A stretch of DNA of 64,000 bases from Candidatus Gastranaerophilales bacterium (GCA_947589425.1 CANQAV010000006.1:24011-88010); one strand, 5' to 3'; shown: positions 42,995 to 53,038, counted from the first letter of the stretch. Notes: generated from the letters alone by a model not told the origin. Made by a program: numbers and translations.

Positions 42995-43942
42995 TTATAC
43001 GTTTTTAACCATTCGTTTTTTTATATTCAAAAACAACATTTTAACATACCGAATTATAAATACTGCAATCGTTGAATAAATCAAGGTAAGAAGAAATAAA
43101 TAAAAGCTATTTTGGATTTTTAAATTTTTCATAAAATAGTTAAGAAATACCTGATGAACACACAAAAATTCAAGAGAATTTTTTCCGAAAAAAGCGAGGA
43201 ATTTTAATTGTTTAACGCCCGATAAAGCATCACACAAAAGAAAATAGGCTATTGATGCAATAATTGAATTAAAACAAAAAATATAATAATTTGAATATTC
43301 ATTAGTTCTTACAATTGTCATGCCGTTATAATATATCGATAAAAAAGTTAACACCAGAAAATAAATTGAAATCATCAGTTTTTTTCTCGCATTTAATTTT
43401 ATTTTTAAACATGAAAACAAATACCCGGCGTAAAATGTCGGAAGCATGTATATTGCGCTATCAAGAGATAGAGGTAATTTATATTTATAATGCAGCTCAA
43501 AAGCAACAATTAATATTATTAGCACACCAACCAAATATTTTTTAAATATTTTGTAGCCGAGAAAGAAAATTATATTTGAAAAAAACAATGCCGTCAAAAA
43601 CCATAATGCACCTGCAATATATAAATCCGGAACATTGTTATATGAAAAAAGTCCCTTCAAAAAATCCTTTACGACAAAATTACGAAACAAAAACGGACAA
43701 ATTGAACAAATCAATAAACCATACACAAAATAAGGCACTAAAAGTCTTTTAATTTTTTTTGCAAAAAATTTTAAAAAAGGAGCATCATGAAATAAATATC
43801 CGCTTATAAAGAAAAATAACTGCACGTGGAAGCCGTGTAAATACTGTGAGGTATCACCCCACAAATAAATACAGTGTCCAAAAATAACAAGCAGGATACC
43901 GATACCTTTTAATAAATCAATACTTAATAAGTAGCCCATCAA
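42995..43942 (-). CDS. Acyltransferase 3 family membrane protein
   Basis: 315 aa, about ten helices. The N-terminal segment DLLKGIGILLVIFGH carries the catalytic-type histidine of the acyltransferase 3 family, and FFFISGYLF follows. Members O-acetylate or otherwise acylate surface sugars. GGAG precedes two adjacent ATG codons (43942 and 43939); either may be used. Confidence 0.85.
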   Translation of the reverse strand: MMGYLLSIDLLKGIGILLVIFGHCIYLWGDTSQYLHGFHVQLFFFISGYLFHDAPFLKFFAKKIKRLLVPYFVYGLLICSICPFLFRNFVVKDFLKGLFSYNNVPDLYIAGALWFLTALFFSNIIFFLGYKIFKKYLVGVLIILIVAFELHYKYKLPLSLDSAIYMLPTFYAGYLFSCLKIKLNARKKLMISIYFLVLTFLSIYYNGMTIVRTNEYSNYYIFCFNSIIASIAYFLLCDALSGVKQLKFLAFFGKNSLEFLCVHQVFLNYFMKNLKIQNSFYLFLLTLIYSTIAVFIIRYVKMLFLNIKKRMVKNV

Positions 43943-43987
43943 ACTCCTTTATGATATCATAATTAATACTAACACAAGGAGGCTCAA

Positions 43988-45262
43988 TTGCGCAAACCGT
44001 TTTTAACCGTTTTAGTTTTGTTTTTTATCATGTATACAACAATACAGACCGCAAAAGGACAATCTGCCGAAGGCTCCTGGGTTTGGTATACAAGCCCCCA
44101 GTCAATAATACATAATAATACCGCTTATATAGGAGCAATTGATAACGACGGAAACATAAAAGCCGTTGTATTTAAAGAAGGCAAAAGGCAGAAAGAAGAA
44201 ATTACGCTAAGAGAAAAATATGAGCCCGATGAACATTCGCATCCCGCATTTTTAACTTTGGATGATAATCGAATTATGGTAATATATTCGGGACATTTTC
44301 AGAAAAATTCGTTTCACTATAAAGTAAGCGCACCTGATGATTTAACAAAATTATCCGAAGAAAAACGTGCCGTTGTAACTAACAACAATTCAACTTTTAC
44401 ATATCCCAACATCTTTAAATCAAACGAAGGTTTCTATGTTACATACAGAGGCGAAAACTGGCATCCTACAATAGCAAAACTCAGCTATCCCGATAAAAAT
44501 AATGAAATTAAAATAATTCAAAGTCCCCGCCAGATAGTTCAATCAACAGCGCAAAGACCCTATGTGAGATATTTTTCAAAAGATAATAAAATCTATATGG
44601 CATATACCCTGGGACATGCGGATAATGAACTTCCAAACCCGATATTTTTCAGCGTATTAGACCCTGATACCCTTAAATTATATGATGTTCAAGGAACTCT
44701 ACTTAAAGATATAGATAGCTCCCCTTTTGAAATAACAAAAGATATAAAAAATCCGGCACTTGTTGTCGAAAATGATGAAAATTCAAGAAACTGCGTTTGG
44801 GATTTGATTTTAGATAAAGATAACATTCCTTTGATTTTATATGCTAAAATAAGCCCCGACAAGCAAAAACACGATTATTATTTTGCATATTGGAATAAAA
44901 ATGAATGGATAAAAGAAAAACTTTTTGATAACGCAAGTTATTTTCATGGTGTAAAAGGAGTGGAAGAAACATTCTCCGGCGGATTGGCATTTGATAAAAA
45001 CAACCCTAAGCGAATTTTTATGTCCGTACCAAAAAAAGGGTTATTCGGGAAAAAATATGAAATAGTTCAAGTTGAACTTGATGATAAATATAAAATAAAA
45101 GATACAAAACAAATAACAAGAAATTCACTCTCAAATAATGTCCGTCCTCAAACCCTGAAAGGTTTAAACAGACTGCTTTGGCTTTACGGAAAATATGATT
45201 ATTGGTACCACTCAAATAAAAACATAGGATTTCCTTTTATAATTAAAGATAAAAAAATATAA
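43988..45262 (+). CDS. Secreted BNR_4-type beta-propeller protein
   Basis: 424 aa with a signal peptide (hydrophobic residues 5-20). The mature part has the BNR_4 family look: GSWVWYTSPQSIIHNNTAYIG, DEHSHPAFLTLDDNRIMVIYSGH and TYPNIF. These propellers occur in proteins acting on polysaccharides, including some lyases and glycosidases; catalysis is not proven. The TTG start is supported by AAGGAGG five bases upstream. Confidence 0.72.
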   Translation: MRKPFLTVLVLFFIMYTTIQTAKGQSAEGSWVWYTSPQSIIHNNTAYIGAIDNDGNIKAVVFKEGKRQKEEITLREKYEPDEHSHPAFLTLDDNRIMVIYSGHFQKNSFHYKVSAPDDLTKLSEEKRAVVTNNNSTFTYPNIFKSNEGFYVTYRGENWHPTIAKLSYPDKNNEIKIIQSPRQIVQSTAQRPYVRYFSKDNKIYMAYTLGHADNELPNPIFFSVLDPDTLKLYDVQGTLLKDIDSSPFEITKDIKNPALVVENDENSRNCVWDLILDKDNIPLILYAKISPDKQKHDYYFAYWNKNEWIKEKLFDNASYFHGVKGVEETFSGGLAFDKNNPKRIFMSVPKKGLFGKKYEIVQVELDDKYKIKDTKQITRNSLSNNVRPQTLKGLNRLLWLYGKYDYWYHSNKNIGFPFIIKDKKI

Positions 45263-45268
45263 ATTAAC

Positions 45269-45298
45269 TTGAAATTTACCCGCAAATTAATTTATAAT
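45269..45298 (+). promoter_or_regulatory. Promoter of FrhB/pyruvyl-transferase gene
   Basis: TTGAAA (45269-45274) is 18 bases from a perfect TATAAT (45293-45298). A ribosome-binding site AAGGAG follows before the ATG at 45328. Confidence 0.6.
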
Positions 45299-45327
45299 CA
45301 AAAAAGTTGAGTATTAAGGAGAATAAA

Positions 45328-47723
45328 ATGCTAAATACGGCTGAAAAAATAACTGTATCAAATAATATTGACTGCGTAAGCGCAAAATATTGCACAGGCT
45401 GTAAAACCTGTTTAAATATTTGCCCTGCGGGCGCAATAGATTTTGTTGAAGATGATGAAGGTTTTATTCAGCCCAAAATTGACAATTCAAAATGTACAAA
45501 CTGCGGAATGTGCAAAAAAGCTTGTCCTTCGCTTAACTTTGAATTTAAAAACGATAAGACTCCCCTTTGCTATAGCGCAAAAGCACAATACCACGAAAGA
45601 ATAAAAAGCTCTTCAGGCGGTATCTTTACAACCCTTGCAAAACATCTGTTTAAGAGGGGGGGGGGATAGCTGTCGGATGTGCCTTTTCAAATGATTTTAA
45701 GGCACAGCATATTATTGTCGATAACGAAATTGACCTTGAAAAGTTAAGAGGCTCAAAATATATCCAAAGCGACATCAATACAATTTATCAAGAAATTGAA
45801 AAATACCTTAAAAATAATAAACCTGTTTTATTTTCAGGCACTCCCTGCCAGGTTGCGGGATTATTAAATTATACGAAAATAAAAAACACGGATACAAAAA
45901 ATCTCTATACGATTGATTTATTGTGCCATGGCGTACCTGCGCAGAGTATTTTTGATAAATATTTAAATGAGTACTTTGATATTAATGAAATTAAAGATAT
46001 TAAATTCAGAGATAAAACTCAAAACGGGTGGAGTTGTACTACTACTACTACTACTAGGGATGGTAACATCATAAACAATCAAGATTATTTCGACGGCTTT
46101 AATTCAAATTTATATTTAAGACAATCGTGCTACAGCTGTAAATTTGCAAGAACACCAAGAGTGGGTGATATTACACTGGGAGATTTTTGGTCAATCGGAA
46201 AATTTGATAAATCTCAACATGATTCAACGGGCGTTTCAATGGTTTTGTTAAACAATGAAAAAGGCAGAAATTTGTTTAATGAAATAAAAGACTCTCTTGA
46301 AGATAAAAAAGAACAACCCTATAGTATTGCTCTTAAAACGGGAAACTGCGTTCTTTATACTCCGTCACCAAAACATCCGAAAAGAGAAGATTTTTTCAGA
46401 TTAATTAAAAATCATACTTTTAAAAAAACATACGATATCATATTTAAAGGTAAATATGATATGGCTGTTGTCGGCTGCGGTTTTGGTGCAAACTACGGAG
46501 CCGTAATCACAAACTGGGCGCTGATTGAAACTCTAAAAGACCTTAATTGGGCGCCTGTTATGGTAGATAAAGTAAAAAGCCATAAAGGATACGTATTTGA
46601 TGATGATGTATATAAAAATAACTTTGCAAGAAGATTTATGAATAAATATATTGAAAAAACCCCGATATATAACGATATAGACGATTTATCCCTTATGATG
46701 AACAATATTGTTGACACGTTTATAATTGGCTCGGACCAGGTTTGGAACAGGGTTGTAGGCAAGCCTTTAGATAATTTTTATTTTCTTGACTGGGTTTACA
46801 ACAATAAAAGAAAAATTTCCTACGGAACTTCGTTTGGGCATGGCGGCTGGAATGGTACGGATGACACAAAGGAATACCCCAAATATTTGCTCAAAAAATT
46901 TGATTTTATTTCCGTTAGAGAAGATAAAGCAAAAGAATATTTGAAAAACGAATTTCAAATTGAAAGCACTCATGTTTTAGACCCCGTATTTTGTGTAGAT
47001 AAGAAAAAATATGACTTTTTAGTTAACAATGCAGATTTAAAACTTGAAGGAGATTATATTGCCTCGTATCTTCTTGATTTAAACAGAAGTATCTCAAAAG
47101 CAGTTAATAAAAGTGCGCATGATATCCTTAAAATGAATTTAAACTGCATAGTTGAGCCTCATCAATATTTCAAAGCAAAAAGAAACTTAAAAGCAAAAAA
47201 TATCTTTAAAAACCTTGATATTGAAAACTTTTTATACATATTTAAAAATTCAAAATTTGTTATAACAAATTCATTTCACGGGCTTTGTTTTGCAATTATC
47301 TTTAAAAAGCCTTTTATCTGTATAGTAAACTCCGAAAGGGGTGCCGCACGTTTTGAATCAATTCTTAAAATGTTAAATCTTCAAAACCGCATGGTTTATA
47401 ACCCCGATGAAATTCCAAACAGAAAAGATCTTTTTGAAGAAATCGACTATGAAAAAGTTTATAAAATAATTGATGAAAGAAAAGAATTTTCCCTGAACTG
47501 GCTTAAAAATGCAATTGAAACCCCGATAAACAAAGAAGTAACAGACTATGACGTACTGTTGCGCGAGCTTTATAAACGGGATAAAATCATTAAAAAATTT
47601 ATCCCGCTCCATAATTTTATGAAAAATATATATTCATCCGAAATTTCGGTTAACAAGAAAAACCAACTGCACAGACACATAAAAATATTGGGAATTAAAT
47701 TTAAAATAAAAATCAAAAAATAA
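45328..47723 (+). CDS. FrhB/CapL-like Fe-S protein fused to polysaccharide pyruvyl transferase; frame broken by G10
   Basis: As given, translation from ATG 45328 stops at 45669 right after a G10 tract. The next frame is open without a stop from the tract to 47723 and continues the same protein, so the gene is split only by tract length. Restored by G11 (or G8) it would encode about 798 aa: two 4Fe-4S motifs (CTGCKTCLNICP; CTNCGMCKKACP), FrhB-type domains (CHGVPAQSIFDKY; SCYSCKFARTPRVGDITLGDFW) and a C-terminal pyruvyl transferase (GCGFGANYGAVITNWAL, IGSDQVWN, TNSFHGLCFAI). Such fusions occur in capsule loci. The tail ends HRHIKILGIKFKIKI. Either a phase-OFF gene or an indel error. Confidence 0.85.
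45656..45665 (+). repeat. Poly-G tract (G10) in FrhB/pyruvyl-transferase gene
   Basis: Ten G after AAGA. The next codons in the current frame are GGA TAG. G11 or G8 joins the two halves. Confidence 0.95.
46038..46055 (+). repeat. In-frame ACT trinucleotide repeat (6 units)
   Basis: Six ACT units encode six threonines between Cys and Arg in the FrhB part. Slippage would change length without breaking frame. Confidence 0.85.
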
Positions 47724-47724
47724 C

Positions 47725-48655
47725 TCATTTAACTTTAAATTTAAATTTCATCCAAAAAAACGTAATTACTTTTTTTCTTTCTTTGGAAAGCAAATCGCCT
47801 TTAATCGAAAATATATTTTCCAAAAATCTGTTTTGAATTTTCTTTGAATATTTATTAACGGATTTTTTGGAATGCGCCAAATCTCTTTTTAAAATGTCAA
47901 TTTTTGCCTTTGCTCTTTCCTGAGAATCGTAACCCAGCATCAGACGAAGAGGAAGCACTTCGTTTTCAACTTCTTTTATTATTTGGCATACTGCGCCTTT
48001 GAGCTCATTTTTACATAATATTTTATGTTCATAAAAATCATCAATATTTTTATATATATCAAATTCGCTTTCTTTATATATTGACTTACCTGCCCAAATT
48101 TCAGTACCCGGAAACCAGCCGAATTCAAGTACCATACATCTTATAAACCTTTCTGCCTCAATACTTAATACTTCACTCAGGGCTTCAACCGCACTTTTCG
48201 AACAAGAATACGCACACCCCAAATGTCTTCCCGTTAAACCGTTCATGGATGAATTATTTATTATTGTTCCATTGTTATTTTTTCTAAAATGCGGCAGAAG
48301 CGCTTTAATTGTGTTTAGAGTGCCAAAATAGTTAACTTCAAACAATTTTCTAATTTCATCAATTTCATCTTCTTCAATTGTGACAGACCTGCTGACACCC
48401 GCATTATTTGATAAAACATCAATTCTGCCAAATTTTTTAATACCTTCTTCAATTACATGTTTAACTTCATCATATTTTGTTACATCACATGAAATACTAA
48501 GCGCATTTTCGTGGTTGAAATCGGTTTGCCTTCTTGAAAGAGCAATTAGGTTATACCCCCCCCCTCAAAAGTTCAAGGCACAATTCATGCCCGATACCGG
48601 CAGAAGCCCCCGTTACAACCCAGGTTTTTATTTTTTCTTTATTTATTTTTTTCAT
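47725..48655 (-). CDS. Short-chain dehydrogenase/reductase; frame broken by G9
   Basis: From ATG 48655 the reading gives an N-terminal Rossmann segment with TGASAGIG, then meets a G9 tract and stops at once. With G8 (or G11) the frame continues as YNLIALSRR and runs to 47725. The continued part has NNAGVSRS, the serine in NSSMNG and the catalytic YSCSK, so this is a classical SDR of about 309 aa. The C-terminal tail has KKVITFFWMKFKFK. The start overlaps the end of the upstream ThDP gene by 17 bases, so the two are coupled. It may make or reduce a sugar or keto intermediate of the surface glycan. Confidence 0.83.
48556..48564 (-). repeat. Poly-G tract (G9) in SDR gene
   Basis: Nine G on the coding strand after TTGA; the next bases give GTA TAA. 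G8 restores the SDR frame. Confidence 0.95.
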
Positions 48656-50411
48656 TTTTTTCCTCGATTTTAATTTTTGCTCCCAAAACCCTTACCAGCT
48701 TGTAATTTTTATTGTTTTTACAGATTTTTTTAACTGAAAAAAATTGTTCAAAAAAGCTTACATTATCACCCTCAGGGAAAGTATTTTTATAATATTCATC
48801 CAAGACTCTATGTGCTTCCTTATTTTTTTCAAGAGTGGTAAAGACTTCAAAAATAACAGGCTTATCAAAATCTTTGTTGCAAAAATCATCAATCTGCGAA
48901 ATATATTCTTCTTTTGTTGAAGCACTCATATAATGAAATCCGCAAGATTCCGCCCAGCCTTTTGCACCGTTTTTATAGTGTCCTGCGGCACTTACAAGTT
49001 CTTTTGATTCATCATGCCAAAAATCTTCTTGAATTCTGTTAAATCTCATTGTTTCACCTTCCGAATTATTTTCAAGAAGTATCCTTAAATTATTTTTAAC
49101 ATGCCTGTTTCCAAGGATATTCATATCATAGAAAAATGCTAAATCTCCGATAACACAAAAAGTTTTTTTGTTTTCATCAGCCAACGATAACCCGAGCGAA
49201 GTAGACAAAGCTCCGTCTATACCAAAACCGCCGACATTTGACGAAACCGTTACCGAGTTTGGTATATCAAAACATCCCACGCTCTCAAACGGTCTTAAAA
49301 TAGCAAGATGAAGATTGGAATTTTGAGGTATTCTTGAAGCAAATTCTTTTGCCATATAAAGCAAAGATAAGGGGAAATCAGGATAAGATATTTTATCAAG
49401 CTCTTTTTTTATTTGACCGTAATAATTAGAAACTTGCCGTTCATCATTAGTTAATTGTTCAAATATTGTCTTTTCAGACCCTATTAAAAGTTTGGTTGTT
49501 TTAATATCGTAACGGGCATTATATTTAGCGTTTTTTGAAAATCTCCATACTTCGCCGGCATAAAGGAAAATACCACCGTTTAGATATAATCCGCTAATAC
49601 CCCCCCCTTCAAGAATTAATTCGGGACGAAGCTCGCCGGTTGCAAAATGTCTGAATTTTGTCAAAAGAACTTTGTTTTCCCCGCAATAGTTTGAGCTGTG
49701 GTCGCAAAAAACAGGAATATTATATGATTTTGCAAACCTTGAAATTGCATTTTGCTCTTCTTCGTCAAATTTATGGTGTTCGCCCAAAAAAACGGCAAAC
49801 TTTTTGTTTTTTAATTCATTTTTAAGTGAAGAAAAATCTTCGCTGTAATATTTTGTTGACCATAAGTTTGAAGGCAAGCCCTCGATTTCATAGTTAAAAG
49901 ATGCGGGGCAATTTATATGCACGGGAAGAGATTTGTTTTTTGCCGTTGATAAAACAGCATTTAATGCGGTTATAACTTTTGTTTTATCGTTTGAATCTTT
50001 AATTTCGGGAAGAGTGACAGAGATTTCTTTGATATCGTTTTGACTTAAACTTCTGTCCGTATATTGAGGAGCCATATTAAATCGGCTTGAAGTCGGGTTA
50101 TAAAAAGTCAAAGCAACAACGGGAATATTTCTATAGTATGCTTCTGTCATGGCAGACATATAGTTTCTTGCGGCAGTTGCACCCGTACAGGTTATTGCCG
50201 CAGGCTCCGTTGTTGCATTTGAAATACCCAATGCAACATAAGATGCACTTCTTTCATCCACAACGGAATAGCACTTAAAATCTTTATCCTTTTGAACAAG
50301 ATAATTAAAAGTTGAATTTTGAGTGCCCGGACTCGCAACTATATTTTTTATCCCGTATTCTTTTAATATTTGAATTAAATAGTGAACTGTTTTAAATTTT
50401 TCTTTTGCCAT
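48639..50411 (-). CDS. MenD-like thiamine diphosphate enzyme with in-frame poly-G
   Basis: 590 aa with the three-domain layout of ThDP enzymes. The N-terminal PYR domain has VASPGTQNSTFN (compare MenD SPGSRSTP) and the glutamate VVDERSASYVALG; the C-terminal PP domain has GGFGIDGALSTSLGLS, then GDLAFFYDMNILG in place of the usual GDG-N motif. A G8 tract encodes Gly-Gly-Gly near residues 269-271 and is in frame. The tail carries YKLVRVLGAKIKI. No menaquinone genes are nearby; together with the SDR it probably makes an unusual sugar or acid for the glycan. Substrate unknown. Confidence 0.72.
   Translation of the reverse strand: MAKEKFKTVHYLIQILKEYGIKNIVASPGTQNSTFNYLVQKDKDFKCYSVVDERSASYVALGISNATTEPAAITCTGATAARNYMSAMTEAYYRNIPVVALTFYNPTSSRFNMAPQYTDRSLSQNDIKEISVTLPEIKDSNDKTKVITALNAVLSTAKNKSLPVHINCPASFNYEIEGLPSNLWSTKYYSEDFSSLKNELKNKKFAVFLGEHHKFDEEEQNAISRFAKSYNIPVFCDHSSNYCGENKVLLTKFRHFATGELRPELILEGGGISGLYLNGGIFLYAGEVWRFSKNAKYNARYDIKTTKLLIGSEKTIFEQLTNDERQVSNYYGQIKKELDKISYPDFPLSLLYMAKEFASRIPQNSNLHLAILRPFESVGCFDIPNSVTVSSNVGGFGIDGALSTSLGLSLADENKKTFCVIGDLAFFYDMNILGNRHVKNNLRILLENNSEGETMRFNRIQEDFWHDESKELVSAAGHYKNGAKGWAESCGFHYMSASTKEEYISQIDDFCNKDFDKPVIFEVFTTLEKNKEAHRVLDEYYKNTFPEGDNVSFFEQFFSVKKICKNNKNYKLVRVLGAKIKIEEKNEKNK
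49600..49607 (-). repeat. Poly-G tract (G8) in ThDP-enzyme gene
   Basis: Eight G on the coding strand between GAA and TATT, in frame as read. A slip of one base would truncate the enzyme in its middle domain. Confidence 0.95.
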
Positions 50412-50459
50412 AACTCCCCCTGCCTGATAACCATGGTATATAACAATACTACCATAAAT

Positions 50460-51041
50460 TTAATCTTCTTCTAAATATTTAACAATATCATAAATTTCAA
50501 TGGGACTATGCAAAGGATAGCCGTATACATCCTGAGCTTTATAAAGTTCGTATACCAGAGAGGAAGTTTTGTTATCGGCAAGGCTTAAATAATCAATTAC
50601 TTGATCGGGATTAAACCTTCTAAAACCGTTTACATCCTTTGAATTGATTAAATCAAAGGCAAAATCCATATTGTAATCACGTACATAATTAACAAGTTCA
50701 ATAAGTTTCTCGCTTGAGCAGTTGCACTGACCGTCGCCGTTAAAAGCTTTAATCGCATTTTTTGCAAATTCAATGTTTTCTTCGGGAGTATTTTTTACAA
50801 TGTCATAGCATTCGGAAATTGTATATAAAGGCTTGTTATTTTGTACCCGAAGAGAACTGAGTTCGTTAAAAAACTTAAGCCTTGGAGTCTGTTTAACAAG
50901 CATTTTATTATAATCAGCCGTAAAATTAATCGAATTTTGAACATTTGTACAATTTGTTTGAGGGTTTGGCGTACATTTTTTTGAAATATTATATTTATTA
51001 CAATTAATTGAATTAAAGGGAGAATAAGTTACTTTTTGCAT
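50460..51041 (-). CDS. Unrecognised 193-aa protein
   Basis: The N-terminal 45 residues are Asn/Thr/Cys-rich and end in SINFTADYN; a short disordered lead-in ending NFTA or SFKA is something I associate with proteins of gut Gastranaerophilales-type genomes, from memory only. The remainder is predicted helical and has paired segments (LYTISECYDIVKNTPEEN; PLHSPIEIYDIVKYLEE), suggesting a short internal repeat. No signal peptide or catalytic motif is visible. Confidence 0.55.
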   Translation of the reverse strand: MQKVTYSPFNSINCNKYNISKKCTPNPQTNCTNVQNSINFTADYNKMLVKQTPRLKFFNELSSLRVQNNKPLYTISECYDIVKNTPEENIEFAKNAIKAFNGDGQCNCSSEKLIELVNYVRDYNMDFAFDLINSKDVNGFRRFNPDQVIDYLSLADNKTSSLVYELYKAQDVYGYPLHSPIEIYDIVKYLEED

Positions 51042-51088
51042 GTTATACCTGTTTTTTTTCTACATTATTTACTAACGGAGAACATAAA

Positions 51089-51127
51089 AAATATTGTTAA
51101 ATAACGGGTAAATATTTTACAATATTT
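51089..51127 (-). other. AT-rich inverted repeat after P1B-ATPase gene
   Basis: Two 14-base arms (51089-51102 and 51114-51127) match at 13 of 14 positions around an 11-base loop. It may end the metal operon or lie in the promoter of the next gene. There is no T-run, so I do not call it a terminator. Confidence 0.35.
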
Positions 51128-51140
51128 AACAATAAGATGC

Positions 51141-53030
51141 TCAGTTAATTTTTTTTACAAGAAATGCTCTAAAGGAATTTAAAATACAAATTATCATAAC
51201 TCCGACATCTGCAAATATTGCAAGCCACATGTTTGCAATCCCCAAAGCTCCCAATATCAGGCAGATAAATTTAACCGAAAGCGCAAAAACAATGTTTTGT
51301 TTAACTATATTCAAACATTTTTTTGAAATTCTGACAGCTAAAGGAACTTTGGTTGGGTTATCGTCGCCTAAAACAACATCCGAAGCTTCAATTGCAGCAT
51401 CCGAGCCGCAATTACCCATTGAAATTCCAACATCCGCGCGCATTAAAACGGGGGCATCATTAATTCCGTCCCCTATAAAGGCGGTAATATTTTTGCCGTT
51501 GATGATTTCTTCAAGTTTTTGAAGTTTATCTTGAGGAAGAAGTTCTGAAAAATATTTATCTATGTTCAATTTTTTGGCGGTTTGAGAAGCAGAGCTTTCA
51601 ATATCTCCCGTAAGCATTATAATATTTTTAATTCCGAGTTTTTTAAGCTCTTGAATTGCACATTTTGAACTTTCTTTTATTACATCCGATATAACAATAT
51701 GACCCATATAGCTTTTATTTATTGCAACATGAATAATGGTACCGGATAAATGGCACTTAATTGGTTTAATATTAAACTTTTCCATTAATTTTTCATTACC
51801 TGCAATGATTTCAAGGTCATCTATTTTTGCTATAACTCCGCTTCCGCTAATTTCTTGAATATCTTTAACACGAGAGAAGTCAAGCTCTTTGTTATATGCT
51901 CTTTTTAAGCTCAGTGCAATGGGATGAGTGCTTGCGCTTTCTGATAGTGCGGTATATTCAATCAATTGCTCTTCGTTAATTTTATTGTGATGAATTGCAT
52001 TAACTTCAAATACACCATGGGTCAAAGTCCCCGTTTTATCAAACACTACGGTATTAATTTTTGATAATATTTCAAGATAATTTGAGCCTTTAATTAAAAT
52101 TCCGTTTGCACTTGAAGCACCGAGCCCCGCAAAAAAAGTCAAAGGAATGCTCACAACCAAAGCGCAGGGACAGCTTATTACAAGGAAAATAAGCGCCCTG
52201 TAAATCCAAACATTCCACAATGGCACAGAATTTGTAAATATTTCAAATAAAGGCGGAATAAAAGCAAGTAATATTGCACCCAATACAACACATGGAGTAT
52301 AAACACGTGCAAATTTTGAGATAAAATCTTCGGATTTTGATTTTTTAGAGCCCGCACCTTCAATAAGTTCTAAAATTTTAGAAGCGGTCGATTCGGAGTA
52401 TGTTTTTGATACTTTGACTTTTAAAAACCCCGTGAGGTTAATTGAGCCTGATATAACTTCATCATTTAAAGCAACGTCTTTAGGGATGCTCTCACCCGTT
52501 AAACTTGACATGTTTAAAGAAGATGAGCCTTCAATTATAAATCCGTCCAAAGGAACTCTTTCGCCCGCTTTAATTATAATTATATCCCCGATTGAAACTT
52601 CGTTTGGATTTACTTTTTGAAGTTTGCCGTCTTTTTGTATATTTGCATAATCAGCTCTTATATCCATCAGTTTTGCAATATTTTTTCTTGATTTATTAAC
52701 CGCAAGCATTTGGAAAAATTCGCCGATTTGATAAAACAGCATGACGGCAACCGCTTCGGGATAATCTCCCGATAAGCCCGAAAATTCTTTATATAAAGCA
52801 AGAACAAATGCTCCAAGTGTTGCAATCGCCATTAAAAGAGATTCATCAAAAGGCTTTTTGTTAATCAGCCCCCTGAAGGCTTTTCTTAAAATATCACAGC
52901 CTATAATGATATAGGGAATAAGGTATAAAACAAGCTTTATCAAACCTTTTTGAGGAACAAAATGAAGCCCGATTAAAAGAATTGAAGCAAGAATTATTCT
53001 GATTAACATTTTCTTTTGTTTTTTGGTCAT
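51141..53030 (-). CDS. Heavy-metal P1B-type ATPase (Zn/Cd class)
   Basis: 629-aa efflux ATPase. It has the metal-path motif CPC in ISCPCALVVSIP near residue 288, the phosphorylation site DKTGTLTHG near 330, the TGES segment and GDGINDAPVLM. It has about eight membrane helices and no N-terminal HMA domain; that domain is encoded separately just upstream. CPC with this surrounding sequence is typical of Zn/Cd/Pb exporters rather than copper pumps. Third gene of the MarR-HMA-ATPase operon. Confidence 0.92.
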   Translation of the reverse strand: MTKKQKKMLIRIILASILLIGLHFVPQKGLIKLVLYLIPYIIIGCDILRKAFRGLINKKPFDESLLMAIATLGAFVLALYKEFSGLSGDYPEAVAVMLFYQIGEFFQMLAVNKSRKNIAKLMDIRADYANIQKDGKLQKVNPNEVSIGDIIIIKAGERVPLDGFIIEGSSSLNMSSLTGESIPKDVALNDEVISGSINLTGFLKVKVSKTYSESTASKILELIEGAGSKKSKSEDFISKFARVYTPCVVLGAILLAFIPPLFEIFTNSVPLWNVWIYRALIFLVISCPCALVVSIPLTFFAGLGASSANGILIKGSNYLEILSKINTVVFDKTGTLTHGVFEVNAIHHNKINEEQLIEYTALSESASTHPIALSLKRAYNKELDFSRVKDIQEISGSGVIAKIDDLEIIAGNEKLMEKFNIKPIKCHLSGTIIHVAINKSYMGHIVISDVIKESSKCAIQELKKLGIKNIIMLTGDIESSASQTAKKLNIDKYFSELLPQDKLQKLEEIINGKNITAFIGDGINDAPVLMRADVGISMGNCGSDAAIEASDVVLGDDNPTKVPLAVRISKKCLNIVKQNIVFALSVKFICLILGALGIANMWLAIFADVGVMIICILNSFRAFLVKKIN

Positions 53031-53038
53031 AAAAATAC

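Noticed and set aside
45328..48655. Frameshifts at G10 and C9 as simple assembly errors
   Set aside because: Cannot be excluded from sequence alone, but the same tract type recurs at seven sites, all in glycan genes, so errors alone do not explain the distribution. Kept as the main alternative.
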